Assembly (NCBI GenBank): GCA_963921195.1
Contig: OY992538.1
Span: 59,386,852-59,450,851 of the forward strand
Direction: 5' to 3'
DNA length: 64,000 bases
Origin: Pegoplata infirma
Taxonomy: Eukaryota > Arthropoda > Insecta > Diptera > Anthomyiidae
Both the position numbers and the translations under genes were made by a program. This document shows, piece after piece, positions 11,655 through 23,193 of the stretch. Every line of letters starts with the position of its first letter. Within the stretch, counting starts at the first letter, position 1. Under the pieces are notes generated by a model that saw only the letters and a program-made list of their open reading frames with translations, did no database searches and was not told the DNA's origin.

Positions 11655-12068
11655 CCAGCAGGTGAGTTATTATCCAAGCTACAAATCAAAGTTGTACACC
11701 TTTTTGTTTTTAAGAAAATTACTGTTTTAATTCTTATTTTCTTTTTTGTTAGTCGTTAGCTTATATAGCACAGTACATGAGTAGTAGGTTCACAGAGGTG
11801 CATTTGATGTATGTAAGTATTAGTGACAGCACACGGTGTAGCATTTGACGTTTCATACAAAACATAAACAAACAACATATACTTACACTTACACATTCAT
11901 TAGGCAGCGATGATAATTCTATACTAAAAACCTTACCACCATATTAGAAAGTACGCAATTAGCACCATTTTTTGCATACTAGTCTGTTCTGTGTTATGTA
12001 GTCAAACTAAGATGGCGTCCTGCAACATTTTTAAAATTACCCACCAGTCTAAAAACATTATCATGTTA
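11655..12068 (+). repeat. CACCAGCAGGTGA-module repeat, copy 2, with ~228-bp insertion
   Basis: The module runs from ATTCACCAGCAGGTGAGTTA to AAAACATTATCATGTTAAAA. Compared with copy 1, extra DNA lies between GTTAGCTTATATAG (about 11770) and TAGTCAAACTAAG (about 11998). The inserted DNA starts CACAGTACATGAG and ends ACTAGTCTGTTCTGTG, a weak inverted pair, so it may be a MITE. Confidence 0.55.
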
Positions 12069-12069
12069 A

Positions 12070-12830
12070 AAAAAAATACTCTCAGGCTCTGAAAACATTA
12101 CAGGATTTTCGAATGCAGTTTTTTTTTTGAATATTATTCCATAGTGCAACACTTTTATAAATCTCCATGTCTCTATGCGTGTGTGTACGTGAATGTATAA
12201 TGAAAATTGTGAATGTGACAAAAATGAATTACGAGAAAAAGACGCATAGCTCCTGCCCCCTCTCTCCCTCACCATTTTTTCGATTGTGGTTTTTACGTAG
12301 ATTTGATGTCGCTGATGCTGACGTAGCAGCTATTATAGAATTCGTATTGTTCGTGTAAAGGTTTTGGAGGTTTTCAACACCATAAAATGGTACATGGTAC
12401 ATTGAATGAACCACATTGTACAAATGTACCTTATATATAGGTTTGTGTTTTACTTGTGTATGGGAGTGTGTCTGGCTGTGTGTGTAATTGTATCAATGGA
12501 TGTTGTGTTTGTTAGGTGACATCAATACCATAAAATATTAAAGAAAACGTATTTACTTTTATACATGTATGTAAAAAGTAAGTGAATTGTACGGATTGCA
12601 TTTGAACTTTAATATATTTGAATGTGTGTGTAGTATAAACTAGAGTTAAGCATATGGGTAGATTAAAGCGTGGTTCACGCGTGACTGAAACTCAATTTTA
12701 CTCACTTGATTAGGAGTGACTAATTTTCTCTTCATATTTCCTTTCCTCCTGAAAAAAATGCAAGATTTGGAAATTCTGATTAAATTTTTTTAAAAAATAA
12801 AAATTGTACCTTTAAAATATTATATTTTGA
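12070..12830. other. Low-repeat spacer with GT-rich tracts
   Basis: Contains GTGTGTG-type stretches near 12180 and 12465-12490. Open frames of 60-70 codons on both strands overlap each other and show no domain. No gene supported. Confidence 0.4.
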
Positions 12831-12843
12831 GTAGATTTATTCT

Positions 12844-13020
12844 AGCTCGAGGTCATTATTTTCTTCTTATAGAATAATTTTCAAGAAAATTATTTTTCTG
12901 TTTTAAATTTATTTATTTTTAGTAGGTATATTCTAGCTCGAGGTCATTATTTCCGTTGCTAATGAAATTTATGATATTCTTATAGAATAATTTTCAAGAA
13001 AATTATTTTTCTGTTTTAAA
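12844..13020. repeat. Direct duplication of an ~100-bp segment
   Basis: TTCTAGCTCGAGGTCATTAT followed by CTTATAGAATAATTTTCAAG and TTTCTGTTTTAAATTTATTT occurs twice (from about 12840 and 12931). An inverted diverged copy lies at 18155-18225 on the far side of the 13.3-18.1 kb nest, so this may be the terminal arm of a still older foldback. Confidence 0.65.
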
Positions 13021-14180
13021 TTTATTTATGTTGGTAATTTTTGCAAGACTTAATCGACACGTGTTTTGGAATTTGTCTAATTCTATTGTCAAGATTATTT
13101 TACATATAAAAACCCAATTCTTCAAGAAGCAAAGGGAATTTAAATGACAAATCGCCAATGTTCAAACTAAAATATTAAAACATATTCGACTCTACTCCTA
13201 TTGAGAATTGGAAGACGAAAATTGTACCATCGTAGTAAGATCACAAGCGTAAAATAACCAACAAAACAATATTAGAAACAGATTTTTATATGATTATCCA
13301 TTTGGTAAACACCGTCCGACAGCCAATATTAAACACGAATGATGATATAAGTCTGAAGGTACACGGAAAATAATATCGTATGTTTTGTTTAAATTAAAAT
13401 TTTAATTGTTTTTGAATTTAATATCAATTAAATTTTTAATTAATATAATTAATTGTTTAATAAAATTTTTAACTTTTTTAAATTATTTTTTTAATGTTTT
13501 TTTTTTAAATTTAATATTAATTAAATATTTAATTAATATAATTAATTGTTTAATTAAATAAAGCAAAGCTAAAATTTTTTGTTTTGGTTTTCGTGTGTGC
13601 ATTGTTTTACTTACAAAAACAAATACAGAAGTATAAAAAGTTTGTTGAAAGTTTTTTAGGTACTGCGCAATAACTCCCAAATGAAATAACTCCAAAAAAA
13701 ATGAAACAACTCCCAAAAATTTTACATACGATTTGGGAATTATTTCATTATGAAATTAGTCCCAGTGTTGTTGGACTTATTGCACAAATTTTGTTGGGAT
13801 TTATTTCATTATGAAATAACTTCTAAATGAAAAAACCCCAACAAAAAATACTTTGGGAGTTATTTCATTTCTTTTTAAGCATTGGGAGTTATTTCATCAA
13901 TGGTGGGACTGATTTAATTTTAATTGAAAACAATATATGGTGTACGGACATAGCGCCCAAGGTCTTATCGCCCAAAATCGTAAATGTTATATCGCCCAAG
14001 CTGCTACATATAGCCCAAAATGATAGGTCTAAAAATGTTATTTCTCCCAAAACAAAATTGTCAAAAAATACAAAACATTTTTTTTGGGCGAAATGTCGAA
14101 ATTACGACTTCTATTATTTTTTTTTTTGTAATAAAGGTTTTCTGCGTAAACGTAAAGGTTTTCTTAGGAGTTACATACTC

Positions 14181-14319
14181 CATGCATTAAACCCACCCTC
14201 TCTGCAAACCAAAGCTATTTTGGATATCGGGCCTTTTTGAGGCGTAACAAATTTGATAGCGTAAAGGCCTGCTACCCTAGAAAACTTTACTTTGCGGAGA
14301 GGGTGGGTTAAATGCATGG
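14181..14319. repeat. 139-bp hairpin element
   Basis: The left arm CATGCATTAAACCCACCCTC and right arm GAGGGTGGGTTAAATGCATG enclose about 85 bp. It is relatively GC-rich for the region. Probably a small MITE; the target duplication is not clear. Confidence 0.65.
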
Positions 14320-14503
14320 ATTTTGTAGTCCCTAAGCCCGGCCGAAGGCTGGCTATGCATAAAAACTTTAAAATTTTGTGTTAAAAAAAACAATATTTCT
14401 AGTTGCGTTCATTGGCGATGTCGCAATTCACATGTTTTTAATTTTGGGCTATAAAATCGCAATTTTTTTTAATGTGACCCTTATTTTTTTTAAGGATGTG
14501 TAG

Positions 14504-16758
14504 TAGACCACCCAAAAAATGTATGGGATTTGCAAAAGTATTTTTTTGTTCGCTCCACCGGCAGTTTCTGAGAGATTGGCCATAAAAAATAATATCTGTG
14601 CAAGAACTGGATCTCTCGGTTGCATACAGGCCAGTCGATTTGAACTTTTGACCCCAAAAGTGACCTAAAAGCACTACAAAGCTTTTAAGAGCCATAACTC
14701 TTAAAATATGCGTTTTTCCAAAAAATACTATATAAGTTTTATTTTGCAGAATAAGAAAGCAAACATTTCCTTCATACAAATTTTTGGCCTAAGTCTAAGA
14801 CATCGTGGTGTTTTTGGCGGTTAAAATAAAAATTTATGTGAAGACTTCATTTAAAACGACCCTCGTTAAAATTTGGACGGAGACTCAAATAGTCGGTATC
14901 CATTATTTTGTAGAGTAAGATATGTAGTTTTCATAAACCAATTACATTTGGAATTTATATGGGTAATTTCATTACAGAAGAGGCCAAAGCTGACTTTGAA
15001 GTTCAGATTTTTCAAATGCTGTATACAAATTTGTGAAATTACTTTATTTTAAACGACCCTCGTTAAAATTTTAGTGGATACAATCGGTTTCCATGATTTT
15101 GAAGAGTTAGATGTGTACTTTTTGGAAAATATTTGGGGAATTCCAGGCCAAATCACTCACTTTTAGACCCGACCCCCTTCGATTAATTTTTTGGATATAT
15201 TTTAGTACGTATTAAATGCAACTTTCACTTAAATTTTCAGACTTTTATACCAAGTTGGTGTTGAGTAATCAATTTTTTAAAATGGCGTTTTTTTCAAAAA
15301 AAAAATAAAAAATTGGAATTTTCCATTAATTTTGACCAGTAAAAAATATAGATATCTTACAATAAGTTGGACGACGTTTTGTTGGTATTTAAATGTAGTT
15401 TTAGAAAAAAAAATATTTAAAAATTATTCGAATTAATTATCACTTATTTTTTAACGTATAAAATTAAAATCGAATTTTTGAAAAAGTCCGAAACCTTCGA
15501 TTTTTTTTTTAAAGTCTAAAAATTCTACTCTAAATTACACAATTTTTAATCCATAATTCGAGATGTGAGCACAAATAGTTCTATTATTTTTTAAAATTTG
15601 AAAATTGCAGTTTTTTTTTTAGACTGGTGTATTTTATATGGTGCTCCAAAATAATTAAATTGGAAGACATTAACCATAACTTACCCTAGATACATTCATT
15701 TGTTGGTAAAAATATGTCTCGTAAAAATTTAGGTTTTTTGGACAAGGGTAAGGCGTCCCACATCGGCCTTGAATTTTAAAAAACGGATTACAAGGAAAAA
15801 TATGATTTTTTTCTGTTTTCTCATTTTTTTTTTTTGTATTTTAAGTTAAATTTGAATTCAGGTGGTTAAAGAATTTTCATTTAGAGTAAAATGCCTCTCT
15901 AATAAGGTACTAAAAACTAAAATCGGTTGAAAATCAGCCAAGTTATTAAAACTTCCCCAGGCATCTAACGTGTGGCAGACCACTTGAATACAATCCGAAT
16001 CATGAAATTCATTGAAATTTTCTACTGTAATAACATTTTTTTATTCTTCAAGTTCAAAAGTAATAAGATGCCAAGTATTTTTCATATAGTATTTTGCTAA
16101 CATGTTTTCAATTAATGCTAAAAATGCCTGTACTTTTCAACACTTGTTTGAAATCTGCATTTTTAACTCTTCAAAATCATGGAAACCGATTGTAATCCAT
16201 TAAAATTTTAACGAGGGTCGTTTAAAATGAAGTAATTTTACAAATTTGTATACAGCATTTGGATAATCAAAACTTCAAAGTCAGCTTTGGGCTCTTCTGT
16301 AATGAAATTACCCATATAAATTCCAAATGTAATTGGTTTATGAAAACTACATATCTTACTCTACAAAATAATGGATACCGACTATTTGAGTCTCCGTCCA
16401 AATTTTAACGAGGGTCGTTTTAAATGAAGTCTTCACATAAATTTTTATTTTAACCGCCAAAAACACCACGATGTCTTAGACTTAGGCCAAAAATTTGTAT
16501 GAAGGAAATGTTTGCTTTCTTATTCTGCAAAATAAAACTTATATAGTATTTTTTGGAAAAACGCATATTTTAAGAGTTATGGCTCTTAAAAGCTTTGTAG
16601 TGCTTTTAGGTCACTTTTGGGGTCAAAAGTTCAAATCGACTGGCCTGTATGCAACCGAGAGATCCAGTTCTTGCACAGATATTATTTTTTATGGCCAATC
16701 TCTCAGAAACTGCCGGTGGAGCGAACAAAAAAATACTTTTGCAAATTTGGGTGGTCTA
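14504..16758. mobile_element. hAT-like foldback, 2.26 kb, near-identical ~600-bp arms
   Basis: Ends TAGACCACCC and GGGTGGTCTA are flanked by the perfect 8-bp repeat ATGTGTAG (14496-14503 and 16759-16766). Arms of about 600 bp (14504-15111 and 16169-16758) are so similar that the first 85 codons of the opposing frames at 14438-14779 (minus) and 16495-16794 (plus) are identical. Each arm holds two copies of ACGACCCTCGTTAAAATTT. The central ~1.05 kb is not palindromic and has no recognisable protein. Innermost of four nested elements. Confidence 0.87.
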
Positions 16759-18154
16759 ATGTGTAGGTTAATAAAATACACAAGAATCAATTAAGATACC
16801 GATTTTGAATTTTTTGTTAGTTAGGGCGTTTTGCATTTTAGGTGACGATATTGTTTTCATAATTTTTGGACTATGAACATGTAGACATAATTCCTGTATT
16901 GGGAACTTATTTCATTTACAGAAAAACAAAAATTATTTCATTTTCTTTGGCACTTATTTCATTGGGAGTTTTTAAATTTTTTTTGGGAGTTATTTTTTTG
17001 ATTTTAAATAACTGCCAAATATTGGGACATATTTAATTTTTTCTTTGGGAGTTATTTCATTTTTTAAAGTGTGGAGTTAATTAATTTTTCTTGGAACTTG
17101 TTTCATTGGAAATTATTTAATTGGGACTTATTTCATTTGGGAGTTATTGCGCAGTACCAGTTTTTTATTTCTCATATAGATTTTCGAATTCTCATTTTGT
17201 TTATAGTTTTATGTTTATGTATATAAAAGGTTTATAGCTAACTTTATAAAATTTTCTCAGTGACTATGTCGTTACGGCATAAATATATTTGGTAAAGTTT
17301 GAAAAAATATGTTTTTTAAACCTTTTTATTTAAACTTTTTTTTTTTAATTATTTATTTTTTTAAAAATTAATTATTTTTATTTTTTTGTTTATTAATACA
17401 ATTAAAATTTTAATTTCTTTCCAAATTTTTTTTAATTAAATTTTTAATTTATATAATTAAAATTTTAATTATTTTTTTTTTTAATTTTAATAAAATTTTT
17501 TAATTTATAGTATTAAGTTTTTATATAAATAAATATCCATTTATTTTTAGTTAACGACATACAAATATTTTTAATTTATATGCGCTTTTTAGTGCTTGGT
17601 CCGGATTTAATTAATTTTTTAATTAAATCTACGAGTTTTTTAATTAATTTTTTTTTTTAGAAATCAAATGGAGTAAAACTGCATTTACAGTTTTTCATTT
17701 TGTGATACAGTTTCCCTTTTAAAGAACTTCAAAATTTTAAAGGACAAAATTTTGTATAATATTTTTTAAATATTTGTACTTGTCTTATATTAAAACTGAA
17801 GGAGAAAAATCTCCTCGTATTTTTCCATTTTGATGTGAATAATGTTCCTCTTCTTGTGATTACTGTGAATAATGTTCCTCCTCTTTCATTTGCCATCACT
17901 GGTGGCATCCTAGGAAAAGTACAAAAATATTTTGCAAAATGTAATCCTCTAAAACTTTGAAGTCCTTTTAAAGGAAACAGATTCACGAAATGAAAAACTG
18001 TAAATGCAGTTTTACCATATTTAGTCCCGAGTTTCTAGCTTATCCGGTTTGTGTTTAACGCTTTTTTCGATTTTTTTCGAAAGGTGTAATAGATTTTCTA
18101 AATAATCATGACAATGAAATCTGACAGATTCCAAAACACGATTAAGCAAAAATG

Positions 18155-18227
18155 ACCAACATAAATAAATTTAAAACAGAAAAATAATTTTCTAGTGAAG
18201 GAAATAATGACCTCGAGCTAGAATAAA
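18155..18227. repeat. Inverted copy of the 12.9-kb repeat
   Basis: AAATAAATTTAAAACAGAAA through GACCTCGAGCTAGAATAAAC is the reverse complement of the duplicated segment at 12844-13020. Together they bracket the nest at 13308-18085. The adjoining ATGAAATCTGACAGATTCC block (about 18115) also appears at 56190. Confidence 0.6.
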
Positions 18228-18540
18228 CCTGTCAAATAAACCTATTTTTTTATATTTCAGCTACAATGAATAAATGCCTTAAAGTTTTAGTTTTTAATTT
18301 TTTTTTGTATAAATAAGAGTTTCCTGAGTGTAAATCAGCGTGATTGGAGCTTGTGTGAGTGCACGTCAGTGTAAATTGTCTTAAATTTCCTCACGTGTTT
18401 GTGAGTGAGTGTGAGTAGAAAAAAAGATGCTCGTGAGTGATTGTGCGTGCTTTAAAAATTCCTGTTATGGTTGTGAGTGATAGTCAAAAGTCAGTCACGC
18501 GCCCATCACTAGTATAAAATATATATTTACGTATGCAAAT

Positions 18541-19710
18541 TAAGGTGGCACGAATAATGAATTTTTTTAATTTCGTCGATTTCCGGGCAAATTATGGTTC
18601 GTTTTGGTCTAAAAACTCTATGTTTAAATTTTTAGCCAAATCGGACAAAATTAACCCGTGACTTTGGGGGGTTAAAGTTTTGCACCAAAAAAAAAATGTT
18701 TCACCATACAAACCAAAGTTTTGTTTTCGATTTTTTAATTTTTTTTAATTATTATTTTATTTGATCAGCTTATTAACCACTAAAAATTTCATTTTGGTGG
18801 GATAAACCCTTTCGCTTTAAAATTGAGTTCGAAAAAAAAATTAGGGCCGTTTGGGTACTACTATAAAAAATTTTTTAAAATTTTTTTTTTAGTTTTGACT
18901 AGTGCCTGCGGTCAGTACCGTAGTACCGGGAATACCGGTATTCCCAGTTCTCGGTATTACCGGGAAATGGTCCCGGTTTCCCGGTTCTTAAATTATTCCC
19001 GGTATTCCCGGGAATAACGGTATTCCCGGTTCCGGTTCTGACGGTATTCCCGGGACTACCGGTATGCATATTTTGTAAAATTTTGTATAATTAAAAATTT
19101 TTCTTCGCTTATACCAAACAAAATAAAAAACATGTGAAAAACACCATTTCCATTTTTTTTTTATGAATTCAAGAAGAGAATAGTTACATGATTTTTAAAT
19201 AATTTTGCAAACACAACTAAATATATCTGAAATACTGATTAAATGGTGTAATTTAAATATTTTATGGTATAGTATTTTTTTGTTTTTTGAGAACCGGTAC
19301 CAGGATCAGAACCGGGAATACCGGTATTCCCAGGAATATATGTAGAACCGGGAAACCGGTTCCAGAATCTGGAATACCGGTATTCCCGGGAATACCGAGA
19401 ACCGGGAAATGGGGGGCACTAGTTTTGACTTGAAAGGATTTTAGCTGAGATACTGCTTTTAATGATACATATCCAGAAAAAAATATTATTCCTGTCGGTG
19501 TCATCTTTATCTTGTTCTGAAATGTATCAAAAAACAGAAACAAAATCGTTTTTTACCCCTTTTCAAATTTTATGTTGTATCACAAAAAACTACTTTTGTC
19601 GATTGCCTGACAAATTATCGTTCGTTTTGGTCTAAAAACTCTGTTTTAATTTTTAGCCAAATCGTTCGATGAAATTCGAAAAGAAAAAAGTCATTATTCG
19701 AGCCACCCTA
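18541..19710. mobile_element. hAT-like foldback carrying a second hAT-like element
   Basis: The left end TAAGGTGGCACGAATAATGA and right end TCATTATTCGAGCCACCCTA form imperfect inverted repeats. Flanks ATGCAAAT (18533-18540) and ATGCACAC (19711-19718) could be a decayed 8-bp duplication. Arms share CGTTTTGGTCTAAAAACTCT and ATTTTTAGCCAAATCG. The GC-rich element at 18900-19421 is inserted inside. Confidence 0.68.
18900..19421. mobile_element. GC-rich hAT-like foldback, 522 bp
   Basis: Termini TAGTGCC and GGCACTA lie between perfect 8-bp repeats GTTTTGAC (18892-18899 and 19422-19429). The two ends are packed with GGAATACCGGTATTCCCGG-type palindromes, while the middle (19075-19285) is AT-rich. 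TAGTG ends and an 8-bp duplication fit hAT. No coding frame is recognised; the 64- and 93-codon frames only read through the palindromes. Confidence 0.88.
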
Positions 19711-19719
19711 ATGCACACA

Positions 19720-20214
19720 TGAGTGTGTGTGAGTAATATATTGAATATAGGAAACGGAATTAATGTTTAAAAATAAATAAAAAAATGGAAATTTTGATTA
19801 AATATACAAATGTATTTCTTTTTCTAAAAATTTATCAATTTGTTGCTAAGACAAATAAAATCAGAAAAAATGCCTTAGAATCTTAAAATTTTTCTATAGC
19901 CGAAAATATATACTCAGAATTTTAGGCTTTTTTTTTAGAAAAATGTCTTAAAATCTAAGAATTTTTTTAGGGAAAAATATCAAAGAGTGTTTCGGAATCT
20001 GAAAAAAATTTGTTAGAATTACAGAATTTGTATAAAAAAAGGAAATAACTTAAGGTTTTGACAATTTATAGGTAATTCTGGTCAACCAAAAAAAAATTGT
20101 CTTAATTATTTAAGTGCAAAATATTCATAAATAAATTTGGCAACATTTATACTAAGGTGGATGGTGTCCCCCCAAGTTTTGTTTTCTGAAACCTTTTTTT
20201 TGGAAAAAGTCTTA
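19720..20214. other. AT-rich spacer with TCTTAGAA-type motifs
   Basis: Scattered AAAATCTTAGAATTTTT-like motifs similar to those at 26680-26820 and 44100-44230. No gene seen. Confidence 0.4.
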
Positions 20215-22173
20215 GGGTCATTCTCAGCGAAATCATGATGAAATTTGGTTCAGTTCTTACACTACGTAAAAAACTAACAAATGCAAATTTTCAGCACTCT
20301 AAGTCAACAGGGGCCGAAAATACGGAGGGTCAAAATTTCGCCCAAAATCTCCCAGTCGCTACACTTTACACCAATGGATCCCATCCTTCGATTCTCGCCC
20401 CACTGGGGGGCAATTTGAAAGTTCTAGGGGGGCAACAAGCTAATTTTTAAGATTTTTTTTAGTCAAATTAACTACCAAAACAATTTTTTTAGCAAAATTA
20501 ACTACAACAATATTGTAAATTGTTTATATTTTTAACTCAAAACTTAGTTTAAATGCTTATTTAACAAAAACTTTGCTTAACAAGTATGTAGTAATTTTTC
20601 ACTAAAAACAAAAATTAGAAAAATTGCGAGATAATGTAAGAGACAAAAAAGTTGAAAGAAAGTATGAATTGAGGTTGAGATTGCTAGAAATGGAATTGTA
20701 GTGTTGGAAACTGTCAAAATTTATTCTGTAGAAACTATAAATATTCACATATATAAAAAACAGTTTTCATTAAAAAGACAAACCGACATTTAAAATCCTA
20801 CTGATGATGACACTAACTGGGGTGTTTGAAACCGGTATGGGAAATACCAGAAATGTCTATAATTTTTAGAAATTCAATTTTTCTTCTGCATTTTTTCAAC
20901 TTGAACCCTTATAACAAATATAATTAGAGCCCGTGCTCGATCTGTACTTACAGAAAAAATCAAATTAACAAATTTTGGTTGAGGCAATTTTTTAAACTTA
21001 AAAGTGGGGCGTGGCAATAAAAAAGATTGGGAACCATTGCTTTACACCGTAAAAACTTAATATATGTAGTTGGTTCTATTATAGCTAGAAAGCCCATTTT
21101 TGGTTTGTTTTGAAGCTTATAATATGCTCTACAAGACCTATCATAACAAATTTTCGAAAAAAAGGGTTACCTTCCTTATTTTAAGGTCGTGATAAAGGGA
21201 GGAGAAATTGGGGAGGATGGTATCGCCCGATTTTTTTTACTTGATAACCTTATAGAGAAAGTCCCAAAGAATATATTCTAAAATTTTTATGTTTGGACAA
21301 CAATGGGATTGCTCAAAATCAAAATTTTTCACAATTTCCCCCCAAATCTCCAAATCGCAACACTCTTGAACCATAAAAATTTAATATCATAAGTGCTTTT
21401 GTAGCTACAGAGCCCATTTTTTTTTTTGTTTTAAAGCTTATAATACGCTCTACAAGACCTACCATAACCAAAAAATGTCCCAAAAAAAGAAAGGGGTGCC
21501 CCCTTATTTAAAGGTCGTGGCAATGGGTTGAGGAAATGGGGGGCAAGTATCCCCCGATTTTTTTTTACTTGGTACTGCAAGTCCTAATGAACATATCCTA
21601 AAATTTTTATGTTGTGACAACAATGGGATCGACCAAAATCAAAATTTTTCACAATTTCCCCCAAAATCTCCAAATCGCGACACTCTTGCACATCACAAAT
21701 TTAATATCGTGGGCTGTATTGTAGCTACAGAGTCCATTTTTGGCTTGTTTTAAAGCTCTTAGTATGCTCTACAATATTCCCATCACAAAAAAAAATAAAT
21801 AAATAAATGAGGGGTGCCTCTTGTATTAAAAATCGTGGCAAGTGGTGGGGGAAATCGGGAGATAAGGTAACCCCTTATTTTAAGGTAGGGTTTGCAGAGC
21901 ATATTATGAGCTTTAAAACAAATCAAAAATGGACTTTCCAGCTATAATAGAACCAACGATATTAAGTTTTTAAGGTGCAAAGTGTCGCGACTGGGAGATT
22001 TTGGGGGAAATTTTGACCCTCCGTATTTTCAGCCACTCTTTACTTAGAGGGCTGAAAAGAAGTGTGCGTCAGTTTATCACTAAGGGTTACAACTAAACCA
22101 AATTTCATCAAAATCAGAGGGAGTCAAGAAAATTTTTAGCTATTTTTGATTGATTTCACTAAGAATGACCCCC
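20215..22173. mobile_element. Foldback element with internal ~321-bp tandem repeats
   Basis: Outer arms pair 20215-20370 with 21980-22173 (TGACCCTCCGTATTTTC and its complement; CTCCCAGTCGC against GCGACTGGGAG). Inner arms pair TGGTTCTATTATAGCTAG at about 21070 with CTAGCTATAATAGAACC-like sequence near 21940. Between them a unit with GCCCATTTTTGGTTTGTTTT recurs at 21091, 21412 and 21733 (period about 321 bp). No clean target duplication found. Confidence 0.7.
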
Positions 22174-22204
22174 TTAAGTAGATTATAAAATATTCTGTGA
22201 GACT

Positions 22205-22712
22205 TTTTCATATTAAAACTTACTACACTCTTATGAACCGATTTGCCTGAAATTTAAAATATTTATAAAAGAGACGATTTTAAGGTTGGAGTGTTTCGGC
22301 CATACATATTAGTGTTTAAAACTTCGGGAAAATTTCGATAACTCTCGAAATAAAAGGAATATCGTCTAGAGCAAAAATAGTTATCGACTTAAAATTAATA
22401 GAGATTATTTCGTATTCATATAGATATCGTATAGGTCTATGTCTTGACATATATACCCCCCAAAATTTACACATTTTCATGAAAAAATATTTAACGATGG
22501 AAACATCATATAGTTTCTTAAAAAGAAATGGCATTAAAATCCAAAAAAAAAATCTTTTTTACGCTATTTTTTGATCCATTTTATGAACCCCTAAATCCCC
22601 GATCTGGTCGATTAGCCGAGACACCCAACCTTAGAATTGGTTCTTTTATATATATTTTAAGTTTCATGCAAATCGTTTCATAAGGGTTGAGATACTTCCC
22701 TTGTCAAGTTTT
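22205..22712. repeat. Foldback with ~85-bp arms
   Basis: CCGATTTGCCTGAAATTTAAA and AAGGTTGGAGTGTTTCGGC at the left pair with GCCGAGACACCCAACCTTAG and AAGTTTCATGCAAATCGTTT at the right. The middle holds a 72-codon minus frame (22316-22534) with no recognised domain. Confidence 0.65.
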
Positions 22713-22993
22713 CATATTTGCACCAGTTAACGATTTAATAGTAGTGAGTAATCTTTTAATAAAAAATTATTATATGCTTACTAAAAAATTTGAGTAAATT
22801 TTTAATTGGCACAATTAAAACTTTACTTGAAATTTTTCGTTTTTTTAAGTAAGTTTTTAATTGTGTCAATTCAATAGTTACTCAAAATCTATCAATTTAT
22901 TTTTTTTTTTAAATTTTAAAAAAGTTTCAGATTTTTTTTCCAAAAAATGATTTTTGAAACCTTATCAATTATATTTATGTCTAAGGGTTGAAC

Positions 22994-23130
22994 CAGAATC
23001 AAATTACGTCGCGCAAGACGTAAAAAAAACCCATACATCAGATTTGAAGTTTTTACGTCCGTTTGTTCCTCACATATAAATATTAGAAAAATTATTAGGC
23101 GTTACGCTTTACGCGACGAATTTGATTCAG
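22994..23130. mobile_element. Short hairpin MITE, 137 bp
   Basis: Ends CAGAATCAAATTACGTCGCG and CGCGACGAATTTGATTCAG form inverted repeats with one indel. GTTGAAC flanks both sides (22987-22993 and 23131-23137; GGTTGAAC if one more base is allowed), so the duplication is 7-8 bp, hAT- or P-like. Confidence 0.75.
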
Positions 23131-23193
23131 GTTGAACGCTTAAAGACATAGGAAAATTTCATAAAGATGATTTCAAACTTTCATATACTATAC

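Larger units (their letters stand above)
13659..17158. mobile_element. Foldback-type element, 3.5 kb, 9-bp target duplication
   Basis: Inverted ends GGTACTGCGCAATAACTCCC and the matching complement at the right are flanked by a perfect 9-bp direct repeat AGTTTTTTA (13650-13658 and 17159-17167). Subterminal regions hold many copies of GGGAGTTATTTCATT in both orientations. A 9-bp duplication with repetitive long ends recalls Drosophila FB elements or Mutator-like elements; the assignment is inference. A second foldback is inserted inside. Confidence 0.82.
13362..17657. mobile_element. AT-rich TA-flanked insertion inside family D
   Basis: Junctions are GGTA then CACGGAAAATAAT on the left and poly-T then TAGAAATC on the right. 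The empty site at about 59585 reads AGTAGAGATC, so a TA duplication fits. Both ends are TTAATTAAATTTTTAATT-rich. The right terminus is degraded, so a matching inverted repeat is not clear. It contains the element at 13659-17158. Confidence 0.55.
13308..18085. mobile_element. Family D foldback, split by a 4.3-kb nest
   Basis: The left portion (13308-13361) begins ACACCGTCCGACAGCC, and the remainder continues at 17658 with ATCAAATGGAGTAAAACTGC. A continuous relative at 59531-59750 joins these two parts without the insert. The right portion folds back: AAACTGCATTTACAG near 17675 pairs with CTGTAAATGCAGTTT near 18000. It ends with a GGTGTAATAG-type terminus. Non-coding. Confidence 0.72.

Noticed and set aside
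14438..14779. 113-codon minus frame with 85 residues identical to a plus frame at 16495-16794
   Set aside because: The identity is explained by the palindrome arms of the foldback at 14504-16758. The frame crosses the element boundary and shows no domain.
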